Source: Hyaloscypha bicolor E (Eukaryota; Ascomycota; Leotiomycetes; Helotiales; Hyaloscyphaceae). From it: a stretch of 64,000 bases of DNA. Under the pieces are notes generated by a model. It searched no databases. It saw nothing but the letters and a program-made list of their open reading frames with translations, and was not told the origin of the DNA. The stretch covers positions 1,950,014 to 2,014,013 of the forward strand of contig NW_020194558.1 of NCBI RefSeq assembly GCF_002865645.1, in the 5' to 3' direction. Shown piece after piece: positions 11,280 through 23,938 of this stretch. The first letter of the stretch is position 1; each line of letters opens with the position of its first letter. Position numbers and translations under genes: made by a program.

Positions 11280-14152
11280 ATGCGCCGGAATCGGGGAGGG
11301 CCAAGCTCTCCATTCAGAACAAATGGAGCTCCAATCCCAGACTCGCTGTCCCTGATCCGTTCTTTCAATATCGAAACGAACCCGGCCCGTCCTGTGCGCC
11401 CGTCCCCTCTGACGGCGTCAACGATCCCTGATATGCCGCTTGACTTGGTGGATCGTATCCGATCGTTTCCCCTCTTCCTCTCTGCACCAGATTCGTTTCT
11501 GGCTGCTATTGGCAAGCACTTGCGGCCCCAGGTTCACTCGCCACACGATGTCATTCTCACTGAAGGAGATGAGGCGAAAGCCATGTACTGGCTTGTGCGG
11601 GGTGCGGTGGCGGTCACATCTCGAGATGGGGAAGCGACGTACGCGGAGTTGAGGCCGGGAGCTTTCTTTGGCGAAATTGGAATCCTTATGGATGTGCCCC
11701 GAACGGCGACCATAATCGCAAGAACAAAATGTCTCTTGGTCGTGCTGAAGAAGGAGGATCTCCGGGCAGAACTGCCGAATTTCCCGGAGATGGAACAAGC
11801 GATCATGGAAGAAGCCCAAGAGCGGTTGACAATCCTGAATAAAAAGAGGAAAGAAAGCGGATGGGGTCCAAAGGTGGTGTCGTCGACTACCCTTCCTTCG
11901 CGAGGTGGAAAGCTTGCGCGCGAGGCGGCCCCAGGCGAAGTCTCAACCGGAGAAGTTGGGGTGATTGAAAAGGGGGCGGCGATAAACACGAAAAAGCGAA
12001 AATCACCCAGTCCTCAAGGCATTGAGGATCCGGCTGCCGGAAGTGCTTTGGGAAGCGGCTTCGTCAACGTTCGAAAAACGCTCAAGGAACTGCTTCTATT
12101 TTCGACACTACCCCCCGAGATTCTCCATTTTCTCGGATTGAATGCTCAGCCGAGAACATACGCGCCTTTCACGGATATCATTCTGCAAGGCTCGCCTGGA
12201 AACGAGATCTACTTCATAGTTCGCGGCGAAGCAGAAGTTATTCACGAGAGTATGAATGGGCAACCTTTCAATCCGGGCTCTCGGCTGTCCTTTATCAGAC
12301 CAAGGCTGAAGCAAGGCCAGTATTTTGGAGAAGTGGCTAGCTTGGCCCTGGCCCCGAGGAGAACGGCAACAGTGCGAGCTATAACCACCGTTGAATGCCT
12401 CATGATCAGTGGGGACGTGCTTGAGGAGCTTTGGAGACGTTGTTCACCAGATATACGGAAACAGGTCGAAGCAACTGCGAAGATGCGGATTGGAAGGTCA
12501 GATGACCAAGACGTGACAATGATTGATGCGGATTCACCGTCCATCAACAAGCTGGAAATCGACGACCGCTTATCGACTCCTGTTCGATCTGCTCTCCCCA
12601 AAGTCACGTTCACACCCTCGAAGCCGGCGAGTCCTCATAAGCCAAGTCGCGCAGAGGATAAAGAGGTCTTGGAACCTCTGGATCCAGACCCCTTCCTGAG
12701 TGTTGACATGGACAACATGAGAGCAAGATCTGGGAGACGAGGCTCCATGGCACCTCCACTCCCAGAGACACCTCCTCCAGAAGAGTCCAGCCCAGGACCC
12801 AAGACGCGATCAAGAACACAGACTCCAACACCTGCCACGAAATCCACTCACGTAATCACGCCTCCTGATTCCAGCTTTCGTCCGAAAAGACCGAAAATCG
12901 TTCAACGGCGGCCAAGCCAGTATAATAGAGGTATATTACCGGACGGAATCCTGATTCTCATCTTCTCCTATCTGGACATCTACCAGCTTATGCGGCTACG
13001 ATCTATATCTCTCCACTGGTCCAAACTTCTCACCACTTCACCCAAAATCTGCAAAACTCTCGACCTTTCCCTTTTCAACCGCCAAGTAACCAACAAAGCC
13101 CTGACCGACGCAATATGCCCTTTCGTCGGGAAACGCGCTCAAACAATAGATATAAGCAATTGTTTCCACATCACTGACGATGGCTTCGCCACCCTCTCCT
13201 CACAATGCGGCTCTAACGTGCACATCTGGAAAATGAAAAGTGTATGGGATATCACCGCCAACGCCGTGCTCGAAATGGCCAACAATGCGAAAAATTTGGA
13301 AGAAATTGATCTCTCCAACTGTCGGAAAGTCAGCGATAACCTGCTTGCGCGGATCGTGGGCTGGGTTGTTACGGAAAGTACAGCTCAGCAGGCAAATGCA
13401 AGGTTAAAGCAGGTGCAGCAGGCTACGGCTTCTCCTCCCGTGGGAACAGTCGTTGGGTGTCCGAATTTGAAAAGATTGACGTTGAGTTATTGCAAGCATG
13501 TCACTGATCGCTCTATGGCTCATTTGGCTGTTCACGCTCACACGAGGTTACAATCGATCGATCTTACGCGTTGTACTACAATCACAGACGGCGGTTTCCA
13601 GCACTGGAGTATCTACAAGTTCGCAAAATTGGAGAGGTTGATTCTGGCGGATTGTACGTATTTGACGGACAACGCTATTGTGTACTTGACGAATGCTGCC
13701 AAGGGATTACGGGAGTTGGATCTGGTATGCCCCCGCTTTCATTCTCGCTTGAGACTTCCGTGAAGTGTGTCCTAACAACAATCCAGTCATTCTGCTGCGC
13801 CCTCTCTGACACTGCAACCGAAGTCCTCTCCCTCGGGTGTCCTCAACTCGCCTCCCTCAAACTCTCCTTTTGCGGCTCCGCTGTCTCAGACTCCTCACTC
13901 CGCAGCATCGGTCTGCATCTCCTCGAGCTCCAGGAATTGTCTGTTCGCGGATGTGTGAGAGTCACGGGTGTGGGCGTTGAAGCTGTGGTAGAGGGCTGCA
14001 CGAAGTTGAAGAGCTTTGATGTTAGCCAGTGTAAGAATTTGCAGAAGTGGTTGGATGGCGGTGGGGAAGACAGGAGTAGAAGGGTTTATGGGCGTAAGGG
14101 GTTGGTGTTTGAGACGAAGAAGGGGAGTTTGAGGGAGCCGAGTTTGAGGTGA
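11280..14152 (+). CDS. Protein with two cyclic-nucleotide-binding domains, F-box and leucine-rich repeats
   Basis: Exons 11280-13724 and 13787-14152, with a 62-bp intron (GTATGC..CCAG), encode about 936 residues. cNMP domain 1 (about 66-165) has the phosphate-binding cassette FFGEIGILMDVPRTATI; domain 2 (about 262-400) has YFGEVASLALAPRRTATV. Both keep the Glu and Arg that contact the cyclic nucleotide. A low-complexity Pro/Ser linker (about 430-540) leads to an F-box (about 555-590, LPDGILILIFSYLDIYQLMRLRSISLHWSKLL) and a run of AMN1-type LRRs with repeated DLSxCxxxTD phrases to near the end. F-box proteins recruit substrates to SCF ubiquitin ligases, so a ligase sensing cAMP or cGMP is an attractive but unproven reading. 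The intron splice keeps the LRR phase (LRELDL joined to SFCCALSD). Confidence 0.92.
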
Positions 14153-14718
14153 TGATTTTACGAGCAATGATTGTTGTTTGGTTGACAAGAGGGAAGGAGG
14201 AAGGCATGTTTGATCTGTGTGAATGGAATCACGGGGTTATGTATGGATGGGTCGGCAAATGATGCTATGTATGTGTGGTGTTTGTGTGGCGATTTAGCGT
14301 GTGTGATGCTCAGTGTTGGATGAGACCATGAATTGTATGAATGGGTGGCTGGCTATCTGGTTCGTTGCATCTGGTTGGCGCTCGGTCATAATGTTCACAT
14401 ATGGGTCCTGGGATGATGTAGCATTCGTAATCCGAGTGTATCAAATCAAGGTTTTCGCACGAATTGACTCTTGCTTTGTGGGAAGTATTTATCCCATTGA
14501 AAAAGCAGCAAAGCCAATTAAAATACTAGGCTCGACTGATGACCGATGGGCTAATTGTTGGGTATCGTATGAAATCTGTAAAAGCAAGAACCATCTCCTA
14601 TTCCCCATTGGCCTAGACAAGCCCATTACGACTGTGAGAACAACTGCAAAGCCAACTCCAGAACGAAACAAACGAGAGCAGTCCAAAAAGTAGAACGCAT
14701 CATGTATGACAGCAACCC
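14153..14718. other. Convergent 3' spacer
   Basis: The region lies between two gene ends that face each other (14152 and 14719). It holds AT-rich and GTGT-rich sequence with no gene; both 3' ends and terminators must lie here. Confidence 0.5.
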
Positions 14719-15933
14719 TCAGTCCTCTGTTAGGTCAATACACTCAATGGGCTCGGCACGACTATGTCGACTAGCCTTGTTGGCCCGTCCCCCGGCCTGT
14801 TCGCCAGAAGCATCTCGTTCCCGTTTTCGGGGTGCTTGGCTTCCTTCCTCATCCTTCACTTCGGACTTTATCTCCTCAATTTCTCGCTGCATAAAGTCAA
14901 CATGGCGGAGGGAAAGAGTAAGTGCGGCTATTCACCTTCAATTGTGCCAAGCGTTCCTCTTTTGAGAGAGACGCATTGGCATTATTCTCGTTTCTTAGAT
15001 TGAGAGGGCCAATAACAAGATCTGGCGAAGGGGATCGAGGAATTATGAGTTCTTGTTGGAGAGCCTCTGCGAGTCCCAGTAAGTATACTAGTAGCGAAGC
15101 AGAAAGGATACAGCGTACCTCGGGAGCGATACTTGAATCTGAAAATACATAGAGGGAGTTGCACGCCATCGACGTATGACACTTTTGCGGCTGAGGCGTG
15201 TTGGGGTCTATGAACCCGCGTATCTGGTCCAAAGCTGAACATCGGGTTAGAAACTCGGCCAACTAAGCGCAGTATTACTTACCCAACGCCATGCGAAATC
15301 GCTCGGCCCTTGAGAGCTTTCTCTGCAATTTCAGTCGTTGTTTGAGTTCTCGGAGCAGGGTTGTGCCGACGAGAGTTTTGTACGGAGCCTATTTTGTTGC
15401 AGCGGTGGACAACAACCAGAATTTCACCAAGTCCATCTGCGAGCTTAGCGTCGGCTTTGACTCTTGCAGAATCCATATCGTCAACTAAGACACATCAGAT
15501 ATGACTATCCTGCGCCAAGTTGCACGTTCTGCAAAATGCAGGACTACCTACCCTTCTTGATAGTTTTGAAGATCAACTTGCGCAAAACAACCTCGTGATC
15601 ATTGATACGATCACACGTATCAGACATCGTAGCGCTCCAAGAGCTAGACGGGGATGTTCTGACGGTGTCACCTCCAATTCTCTTGCCATCAAGGAAGGAG
15701 CGGAATCGAAGGTGCGTGTGAGGAACCTCCGGCTTGTACTCGGGAGTGATCTCCCACTTAATTCCAAACTCAGTGTCCGAGGTACACTCAATATATGCCA
15801 TGGCCCGTCGAGAGAGTGGGGCAGAGTAGTCTTTATTGTTGAATGCCATATCCTCGTCAGGATATTCGTTGAGAGCCTGCCCATTCGACACAATGGTCAC
15901 CTTGACGCCGGGGCAGCCATGCAGAATCGCCAT
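14719..15933 (-). CDS. DUF7918 family protein ending in a SUMO-interaction-like motif
   Basis: Five exons on the minus strand (15933-15552, 15484-15283, 15234-15119, 15066-14936, 14886-14719) splice with GTRNG-type donors and keep frame throughout to give about 332 residues. The start MAILHGCPGVKVTIVSNGQ.L.EYPDED followed by RRAMAYIECTSDTEFGIKWEI is typical of the fungal DUF7918 domain, a family without known function. The tail is lysine/arginine- and acid-rich (RKRERD) and ends IECIDLTED, which fits the consensus of a SUMO-interacting motif. The chosen ATG (15931-15933) directly precedes the conserved start; a longer in-frame leader begins at 15999. It is divergent from Cactin, with 344 bp between the starts. 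Confidence 0.85.
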
Positions 15934-16277
15934 TGTTAGACGGAAGCTTCGAGGAGGGCGAGTGCGTTCAGCGGTATCGACGTGTCGTCGTACGCTCAAA
16001 TCAGCGTGCCGTAATATTCGAGGAGGCCAAGAAGAGGTTGTTGGAGGGAGCTGATATGGTCTTCAACAAAGTGTGGTCCGTGGGCTACAGGCTACAGCCT
16101 TGTCTGTGCTCGGCCTGGGGTGGAGGAAAGCCAATGAGGCGACGCGATTTTAGATTGGCGCTAAAATAGTGTCCTTACATAGGCGGGGCTAGCTGAACTC
16201 AGAAAAAAAGCCTTGGGACTTCGATCTACGTGCTCTCGGTATCAATCCTAACGTATTCTCTATCCCAAGCAGCGATC
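15934..16277. promoter_or_regulatory. Divergent promoter region, DUF7918 gene and cactin
   Basis: A 344-bp spacer separates two start codons that point apart, so both promoters must share it. I see no clear TATA box or known operator. Confidence 0.5.
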
Positions 16278-18116
16278 ATGGATCCAGGAAGGAGAGCCAT
16301 GATTTCAGGTCGGAAATCACCAGCAAGAGATGTCACAGCCCCCCGGAGAGACGACAACGCCCGCGTCTCGAAACCGAATCGACCAACGGGCTCAGGAAGC
16401 CGAACTCCAGACGTCCGGCCTCCTCGAAACAACCAGACGGAAGATGAGCAAACACGGCAGTGGGTATCACAAGAAGATAGCTTCGTCTTGAAACAGGCAA
16501 AGAAGAAGGCAGATATCCGAGTTCGAGAAGGAAGAGCAAAACCCATCGACTGGCTTGCAGTCATTCTCCGGGTCATAGACCCCGACAGAGATCTCCTGGA
16601 TGATGACGAAGAGGAAGTTCAGCACGATGTTGTTGATCCGGAGGGGGTGTTCGAGGGTCTTAATGACGCACAGTTGGTCGAGCTGGATATGAACATCGCA
16701 TCCTACCTTGCTCTGGAAACGAACAAGAAGAATCAAGATTACTGGAAGACAATGCAGATCATATGCAACGATCGTCGTGAAAAGCTTAAGCCAGTAGGCC
16801 GTGAAGGACGCGCCGTGAGTTCAGTGGCAGCAGACGTTGACAAGCTATTGGGACCAAAGACATACGAGCAGTTGGAGGCTTTGGAGAAACAAATTCGCGC
16901 AAAGCTCCGATCCAACGAACCAATCGATGTTGATTACTGGGAGCAACTTTTGCGAAATCTCCTCATCTACAAAGCGAAGGCGAAGCTAAAGAAGGTCTAT
17001 CAATCAGTTCTCGACAGTCGACTCGACACACTCCGAAAACAACAAGAAGAGGATGCAGAAGGCGTTCGTTCGAGGCTACAGGAGATGCTAGCTGGACCTA
17101 TCAATGTTGTCGAAGAAGGCGCTGATGTCCGAGACAACGCAGCGAATGTCTCACCAATTGTCCGACGACAACCGATATTTCAGTACTCCCAAAAATATGA
17201 TCCCGAGCCACTCTTGAAACTACATTCTGAAGATAAGTCAAACGAGGTTATTGATGAATCAGTATTTCTTGAGAAGCTTGTTGCCGAGCGTCGCAGAGTC
17301 CTAAAACTTGGCTATGTTCCGTTGCGACGATCACCTACTGAAAAAGGTACAAGCTCCAGTAGTAAATCCATTAGCGCAGCTACGAGTTCTGCACCTCCAG
17401 GAACCCAGCGATTCTCTACCATTGTCAACGAAGACTTTTCTCAGGCAACAAAAGCATTGTATGAGAGAGAGGTTGCTCGTGGAATCGACGAGGATGAGGA
17501 AATCTTCACCGCAGAAGAAGCTGTCACAACTGCATCGACACCCCAATGGGCAGACAAATACCGACCAAGAAAACCTCGCTACTTCAATCGTGTGCAGATG
17601 GGATATGAATGGAACAAATACAATCAAACCCATTATGATCACGACAACCCACCGCCCAAGGTCGTTCAGGGATACAAATTCAATATCTTCTATCCCGATT
17701 TGATTGACAAATCCAAGGCACCAACCTTCAAGATCATCAGAGAGCATGGTCGGAGACGTGGAGAATCTTTTGCCCCAGCTGGAGAGGAAGATACTTGTCT
17801 GATTCGTTTCATTGCAGGACCGCCTTACGAAGATATTGCTTTCCGTATAGTGGACAAAGAATGGGATTACAGTGCGAAGAGAGATCGCGGCTTTCGCAGC
17901 AGTTTTGACAAGGTAAGTGTATTGTCCTCCACAAACGATCTTCAAGCTCCCTCAGATGAGCCCCACACACTTCTCTCCCTGATCCTGGAAACTGATACAT
18001 GGCATGTAGGGCATTCTCCAATTGCACTTTCAATACAAAAAGGTTCGTCAACATCAACCATATAAGATCCATCCAGTATTTGCTGACTCATGGTTTAGAT
18101 ATACTATCGGAAGTGA
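16278..18116 (+). CDS. Splicing factor Cactin
   Basis: Three exons, 16278-17912, 18010-18042 and 18099-18116, encode about 561 residues. The middle region is a charged helical Cactin_mid domain (about 60-290, with WLAVILRVIDPDRD). The C-terminal CactinC domain is unmistakable: KPRYFNRVQMGYEWNKYNQT, DNPPPKVVQGYKFNIFYPDL, CLIRFIAGPPYEDIAFRIVD, WDYSAKRDRGFRSSF. The last two tiny exons supply the conserved end GILQLHFQYKK and IYYRK, so the stop at 17913-18065 reached by reading through the intron is not the real end. Cactin is a spliceosome-associated nuclear protein needed for accurate splicing in metazoa, plants and fission yeast. The ATG at 16278 is the first in frame. Confidence 0.93.
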
Positions 18117-19201
18117 TTGTTTGAAGTCTGCTTGAGGAACAGACTTCGAAACATTTATCTGGGAAGTAAAAGTATCCTTTAGGAGTCAGAATACAATTCC
18201 TGACTAAAATGATACCCCAGACCAATCGCACGTGTTATGTGTCACACAAGAAACCCTGTGAAGCAACGCTTCTGGCATGGTAGGTAGATCCCGCTCCTGA
18301 TGAGCCACGCCATGGTCTTGTGCATACATTGATGACCAAGAGAGTAAGAACCGCGAGATAATAGCGGCCAACCCCACACTCTATCAGAAATCGAACAGCG
18401 CCCCCTGGCTTATGGACTTTGTTAATGCAGCTGGGCCGCTGTGGAATTCCTCCCTGCTGTAGATGTGGCTACCCTGTGCCCCCCTTCATCAATTTCTTAG
18501 GTAAATCCCAGGTCCCCGCTGCTAGCAGCATTTCTCATTGCAGCAACCAATTATCAAGGAGCATGGTTTGACAATGCCTTCTCCTGCATGGGTAGGGATA
18601 GGAGAGCCACACACTTCTAGAAGAACGCCAGAAGCGAATGCACCAATTGAGGTAGGCCACTCAAACGGCCGAACAATTGCTTGCGCTAAGCCTGCTCGAG
18701 GCTGGTCGTGTAACCCCACTTCTCTCCCAGCTCAGGAATTTACCTTTCTCTCTCCTGATTCATCTACCCGTTGTAAACTGCAGGCTGCCGAGCGTATGAC
18801 AAGACAAGACCGCGTGCAGAGTTTAGTGCCTTATATTTGTGCTGACCAGATGGCAAGCGATTGCTTCAAACCCCCCTAGGTGATAGGGGTGGGCAGTCTC
18901 TCCGGCATATTCTCCTGTTCCATTCCGAACAAACGAGGCTTGCATCACACTTCAGGAGCTTGTGTCCATGTGTTGGCACGCCCTCCTGCATGCCTGTCAT
19001 TGTGGCCTTGTTCGGGTAAGTGCCGAATTCAGATACTCTCGTTGAATATCTATATCGGTTTCCTTTGCTATTCCTAATTATTCGAAATCTCCGAACTCGA
19101 TCGCTGTCTCAGTGGTACAGTAAAATTCAGCAATCCAAGTGAAAGGACCAACTCATCTCTTAGCCACATCACAAGCGGCGAGTTGTGTTTTCAGTTTCAC
19201 T
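18117..19201. other. Intergenic region upstream of the forkhead gene
   Basis: About 1.1 kb without a supported gene. The length suits a regulated promoter of a transcription factor. Confidence 0.45.
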
Positions 19202-20672
19202 ATGAATCCGGGGCAGTACTACCACCGACCTCAAGACAACGGGCTCGCAATGAATTTCCAGTATTCCGAGACGCCCGACTCTCTGCAATCAACCCATCGA
19301 CCGCTCTCCTTTGATGGCCTACCTCGAACACAGTCTGATCAAAGCTTCATGACTCCCCATCCTTCGTCAGCACTGAACCTATTCCCTGGCAGCTACAGCC
19401 TCACCAACCAGATGTCGATATCTCAAGCTTCGCTTCAGTGGGGTGATCCGAATCAAATATCCTGTAACTTCGATGATGTGAATACCAATAGCTACTACGA
19501 CTACTCACCAACAATCACCAGCAACATACACGATGCGCAATTCCTACGGGGAATGAGCTTCGACGACACACCGCGCTGCATGCCTGATATGGGAATCCAC
19601 AACGACCACAACATGCCCTTGGATGATAGCTATGAGCGTTCTTCCCTCTACACGGTGAATCCACCCTGTAAGCCTGGCGCTCACTTGCTGTCATCCGCAA
19701 GATCAACCACTGCCTTCAATACTATAGACAACTCGCGAGACTTTGCCCGGCTTAGCATCAGCACAAGTCCAAGGGGAGTGATAGATCATGACGTCGTTAC
19801 TGGCAGCATACTGTTCGATAAACCATCCCCTTTCAGACTGCCATCAAGCGAAACTTCTGAAGATGGCGGCAACAGCTCTCGGGAGATGACAGCCACTGAG
19901 GGTGAAGAGCCAACCACCGATGAACCCTATGCCAAGTTGATCTATCGGGCACTCATGAGTAAATCAAATCATTCAATGGTCTTGCAGGAGATATATCAAT
20001 GGTTTCGAGAGAACACAGTTAAAGGAAGCTCGGATACGAAGGGTTGGATGAACAGTATTCGACACAACTTGTCCATGAACGCGGTAAGGCGTTACATATG
20101 GTGCTATTCTCTCTACAGTGCTTACAGGGTTCCAGGCTTTCAAGAAAACTGAGCGAAAAGTTCCTGGAGACGAGACCAAAAAGTCAACAGAATGGGTTCT
20201 TGAAGACTTCGCCATTAAAGATGGTGTTCAATCTACTACGAGGTATCGAAAGGGGACGAACACGAAGAAGTTCATGAAGATGGATACCCCAGCACCCGCA
20301 CGGCAAATTCCAGGACGAAAGGGAAGCCACGCCCTAAGAGACGCCAGACACGGGAGGCAAAGGTTTAAGGAGCGACCGGTCTCGCGACGACCAACTCCTG
20401 GCGTCGGAATGCCTTCCAACATGCAGTATCCAAGAGGACCTCATGCTCCTCAGCAACGACAAAGATCACCATTGACGCCGCCACACCCAGAGCCTGTGTT
20501 CTCCCCCCCTTATTTCTTCCCCAAGCTCGAACAGCCCGAGGTGCCATTCGAAGAAATGATTGGTGGCTTGGAAGATGTTCAAGGTGTCTATATCGATGAC
20601 GGCCCGCTCTTCAGTAACGGCCAGGAGCCCCACTTCCACAGTGGGCATCCGATGTCCAATCATCCTTACTGA
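19202..20672 (+). CDS. Forkhead (winged-helix) transcription factor
   Basis: Two exons, 19202-20083 and 20136-20672, with a 52-bp phase-0 intron, encode about 472 residues. The forkhead domain lies at about 240-335: EPYAKLIYRALMSKSNHSM, LQEIYQWFRENT, then the recognition helix GWMNSIRHNLSMNA, which the splice joins to AFKKTERKVPGDETKKSTEW. Three AGs lie close together near the acceptor; only the one at 20134-20135 keeps this frame. The N-terminal 240 residues are Ser/Thr/Asn-rich and probably an activation region; the C-terminus is basic, then Pro-rich. The protein should act in the nucleus on RYAAAYA-like sites, as the family does. Which orthologue it is cannot be decided here. The ATG at 19202 is the first in frame. 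Confidence 0.92.
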
Positions 20673-22979
20673 CAAAGCCGAATCAAGGTCCGGGAGGGCG
20701 GGATCATCTGGTATTCCGACGTGTACAGTGGAGGATGTCTGCTATGAGAGACGATAGACGCATTTTGCTTTTGGTCATTGATGCTGAGCAGGAACATGGA
20801 ATAATTGGGCTATGCGTTGATCGTTGTGACTTTGAATTTTGGTTCGTGGATCTGCGATCTTGGTTCTTTGAGGGTATGGAGTGCGTTCCGTGTTCTAGGG
20901 TTCGAGAATGCAGGATCTAATTTGATGTGTCCGCAGGACGTGTTTGAAGAGGATTGGTAGCTGTAAGTGAGGTGAAGCATGATCGGCAGATAACAGTCAT
21001 AATGTTCTTTTTTGATAGATCGTTTCCTGCGAGGTCGTTCAACCAGATGCAAGTGATTCAAGTGGGTGTGGGTAGAAACTTGGTTGGCTCTCAGCCTGAT
21101 GGATGCCATGCCAGCGGCCAAACAGTATTCGCAATGCCTACAGCTAACGAGCTTGAGCATTTACAGGTTCAAGTCTAACAGCGGTGAAGAAGTCACCGGC
21201 AGCCTTATGGAGCATCGGAAGTATTGGACATTGCATAGCTTTTGTACCACGGATTATTGAGCGTCTGTATTGGGGCGAAACAAAGCGCAGTGTAACACAA
21301 TTTCAAGCCACCGGCTGTCGGGGAGCCTTCCGCCGCATGGCATTTGCATGGCGGCGGATTTTGGCATTCTTGGTCATTGGATGATCACTCCTCCCGCCCC
21401 ACGTTTAGAGGGTCCCTCTTTCTTCAGCAAGTGCGGGACGGCAAGAGCTCACAGTGCTCACCCGTAACAATTCACGGCTCTGGCGCTAGAGTTAATATCA
21501 ATCCTTGAACCAATATAAGACTAAGATCCTGGTCCATGAAAAACGTGTTGACACACTTTGAAATAATTCGTTCCTCTGTTCTTGAACACCAGGTGAGCGG
21601 TGTTCTCCATCGATCAATGGAATGACTTGCAGCTTTACCTGACAAGGATTGTAGAGCCGATATTTATGACCAGGCATCATGCAATAATGTACGAAGGACC
21701 CCACGATCAAATCTCTCGGATTAAAACCTTCCAGTCCTTCATTCGACAGCTTGTCTCAATCACAAACTTTTAGATTCTCTGGTACACTATCAAGATCTTG
21801 TGCCACGTTGATAGGAAAGTGATCTCAAGGGATGTTCGTCTCAAAAATTGGATCGCATCATCGGGGATTTGCACCTCGTATACTTCCCCACGTTATTCCA
21901 ATTCGGGTTTCACCCCGACATGAGAAACAAGCGGCGCCCTGGGCAGTTTTGTCATTCCCGAGTATCTTCGGCCATTGCCAGCCACCTGCACTTGCCGGCA
22001 GTTTCAGACGGCCGAGACAACGCGTTTCGACACCAGCAGGCCGATACCAAGCACCACGGACGGGCCGGAGCCTGTTTTCCTGCACGTTTGGGGAAGGCTG
22101 AGTCTCAAGAACCCCTGGTCCGCATTTGGTACCATGTTCAAGCATGGTCCGGCCGCTCTTGGCGCTGGTTTGCTATTTGACCCTCACCGGCCTCCCCGAT
22201 TCCTGGATTTCTCCGAACCCGGCCCCTCGGTTGGAGACTCTCGATTTGCTCCCAAGAAACTGAGGAATCACTTGTGAGATCTTCACCCGCTGGCTCGGGA
22301 GAGCTATTGGCAACTGGGATCTTGGTCACCGATTGCGGTGCAGATGCAATCGTCCCGGGATCGGCCTGGGATGCCATGCAGAGAATTCCGGATAGGTGTT
22401 GAAGTAGGGGTGGTGGCACTGTTGGGTGGCGCTTAAACAGGGAAAGAGGCGCCTGCAGCGTTTGAACTAACCGCGTGCCCTTGCCTTGCTTCCCTTCCAG
22501 CCTGCCGGGATGTGGTTGGGGGATAAAGTGGAGGAGGTCTGGGGTCTGGGGTCTGGGGATTCCTCGATCCCTCTCAAGATCAGGTGACCCAAATGGCAAT
22601 CTATCCGAGTTGTTGATCTACGGAGATTCCCCCTATTCCGAGAACCGAGGGCTCGCTTAAACCTGCTTCAGTTTCAACCCCACACTGGGGCGGTTGAGAG
22701 AGGTCACCTCTACTCCATATGCCAAATGGTCTAGGTCTACTCCTGACTTTATAATTCCTACTTCCCCCTCGGCGTAATAGTTCCAAAACAGTTTCCGGAA
22801 GATCCTGCCCTAACAGGGAAACCAGCTAATAGAATTCTTGGATCTTGCTGAGATAGTACTTCTTAAAGTAAAGCAGATCTTTTGTGTCTTGGAATTATTG
22901 TGCCTGCTACAAAGTAAACGAATTATACGAAGTTTATCCTCCTCGGAGGTCGAAATCCCGTCGTCCACTGTACTATGCT
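20673..22979. other. Gene-poor region downstream of the forkhead gene
   Basis: Frames of 60-150 codons on both strands overlap each other and lack motifs; none is supported. A GGTCTGG repeat sits at about 22537-22560. A minus-strand 153-codon frame at 22138-22599 is rejected as chance. Confidence 0.45.
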
Positions 22980-23081
22980 CCCCCCCTTAATTAAATGTAA
23001 CAGTGGGTCCACAGAGCACAGACATTCTACCATACAGACCCCAGTCAAGAGGACCCACTGCTACATTTAATGAAAGGGGGC
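22980..23081. mobile_element. Foldback element with 30-bp inverted arms
   Basis: Arms 22981-23010 and 23051-23080 match at 27 of 30 positions when one is reverse-complemented, around a 40-base loop. Each arm starts with a C/G run and contains ATTAAATGTA and CAGTGGGTCC. Size and form suit a MITE relic or a strong transcribed hairpin. No clear target-site duplication is seen. Confidence 0.55.
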
Positions 23082-23938
23082 GACGTTCTCAATGGATGGA
23101 TGGTTTGTGCTGCCTTCTAGAATTCAGGCCAGAATTTTTCGTGAAGACAAAAGTTAAATAAAAAATTTCTTATTAAAATAGCTTATTAAAGGCTAAGAGG
23201 ACCAGGGTATTAATTAGTTTTTAGATATCCCTAAAATTGAGATTATAAAAACCACCCATGGATATTATCCAATCCAAGAATGAAATCCATCATCCATACC
23301 CACCCATCGAGATTCGAGAACGTTGAAAGGGGGGATAGTATCGATCGTCAGATTTTCCGGCCGACATCCGCTCACACGACAGTCCTCTTCTTCGGAACAA
23401 ATTTTCTATGGACCGCAAGCACAATCTGAAGTCTCATTTTGTTCCTCGGAGTGGCTCATGAACCCCTCAAGGTCCAGCAGCTCGGGTTGTCGGTCCCCAG
23501 CATTGGCGAACTTCCACCAATGACGTTTTTTCCCAGCTCGACGATCTGCAAGGGTAGCCTCCTCCGTACCTGGCAACAAATTCTCTCAACGAATAGCATC
23601 AAATGAAACGGTGTCTAAATGGAAATCTCCATGCGGGGTCGAGGCTCTTCACCCAGCCGGCCGCATCAGTAATTGTTCTCCACAGCTATCGATGCGGTGG
23701 TTGGCTGAAAGTGGTAAATGATCCTGGTCACCATCGTCACGTTCCTGGGGACAGGATGCCTTCCGGAAAAATATCCAAGACCGCATCCTAGAGTTTGCAG
23801 CCCGCCGCTGCTGCGTCGCGGAGCTACCATGGAGCAATACCAATAGAAATAAATAGGACATGATAACCCCAGCTACGACTTGCTGCAGCTTCATTCCCAA
23901 GACGACATTGCATTGAACTTACCGTACAACTTGTCAAG
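23082..23938. other. AT-rich patch and polygalacturonase promoter
   Basis: About 23140-23260 is strongly AT-rich (runs such as TTATTAAAATAGCTTATTAAA) unlike its surroundings, as in mutated repeat DNA. Closer to the gene, an AAATAAATA element lies about 90 bases before the ATG at 23939. No gene is supported. Confidence 0.45.

Noticed and set aside
17913..18065. Extension of Cactin through the intron to an early stop
   Set aside because: The conserved ending GILQLHFQYKK and YYRK is found only after splicing two short exons at 18010 and 18099.
22138..22599. Minus-strand frame of 153 codons
   Set aside because: No motif, Pro/Gln-rich mixed composition, and overlapping open frames on the other strand; best explained by chance.
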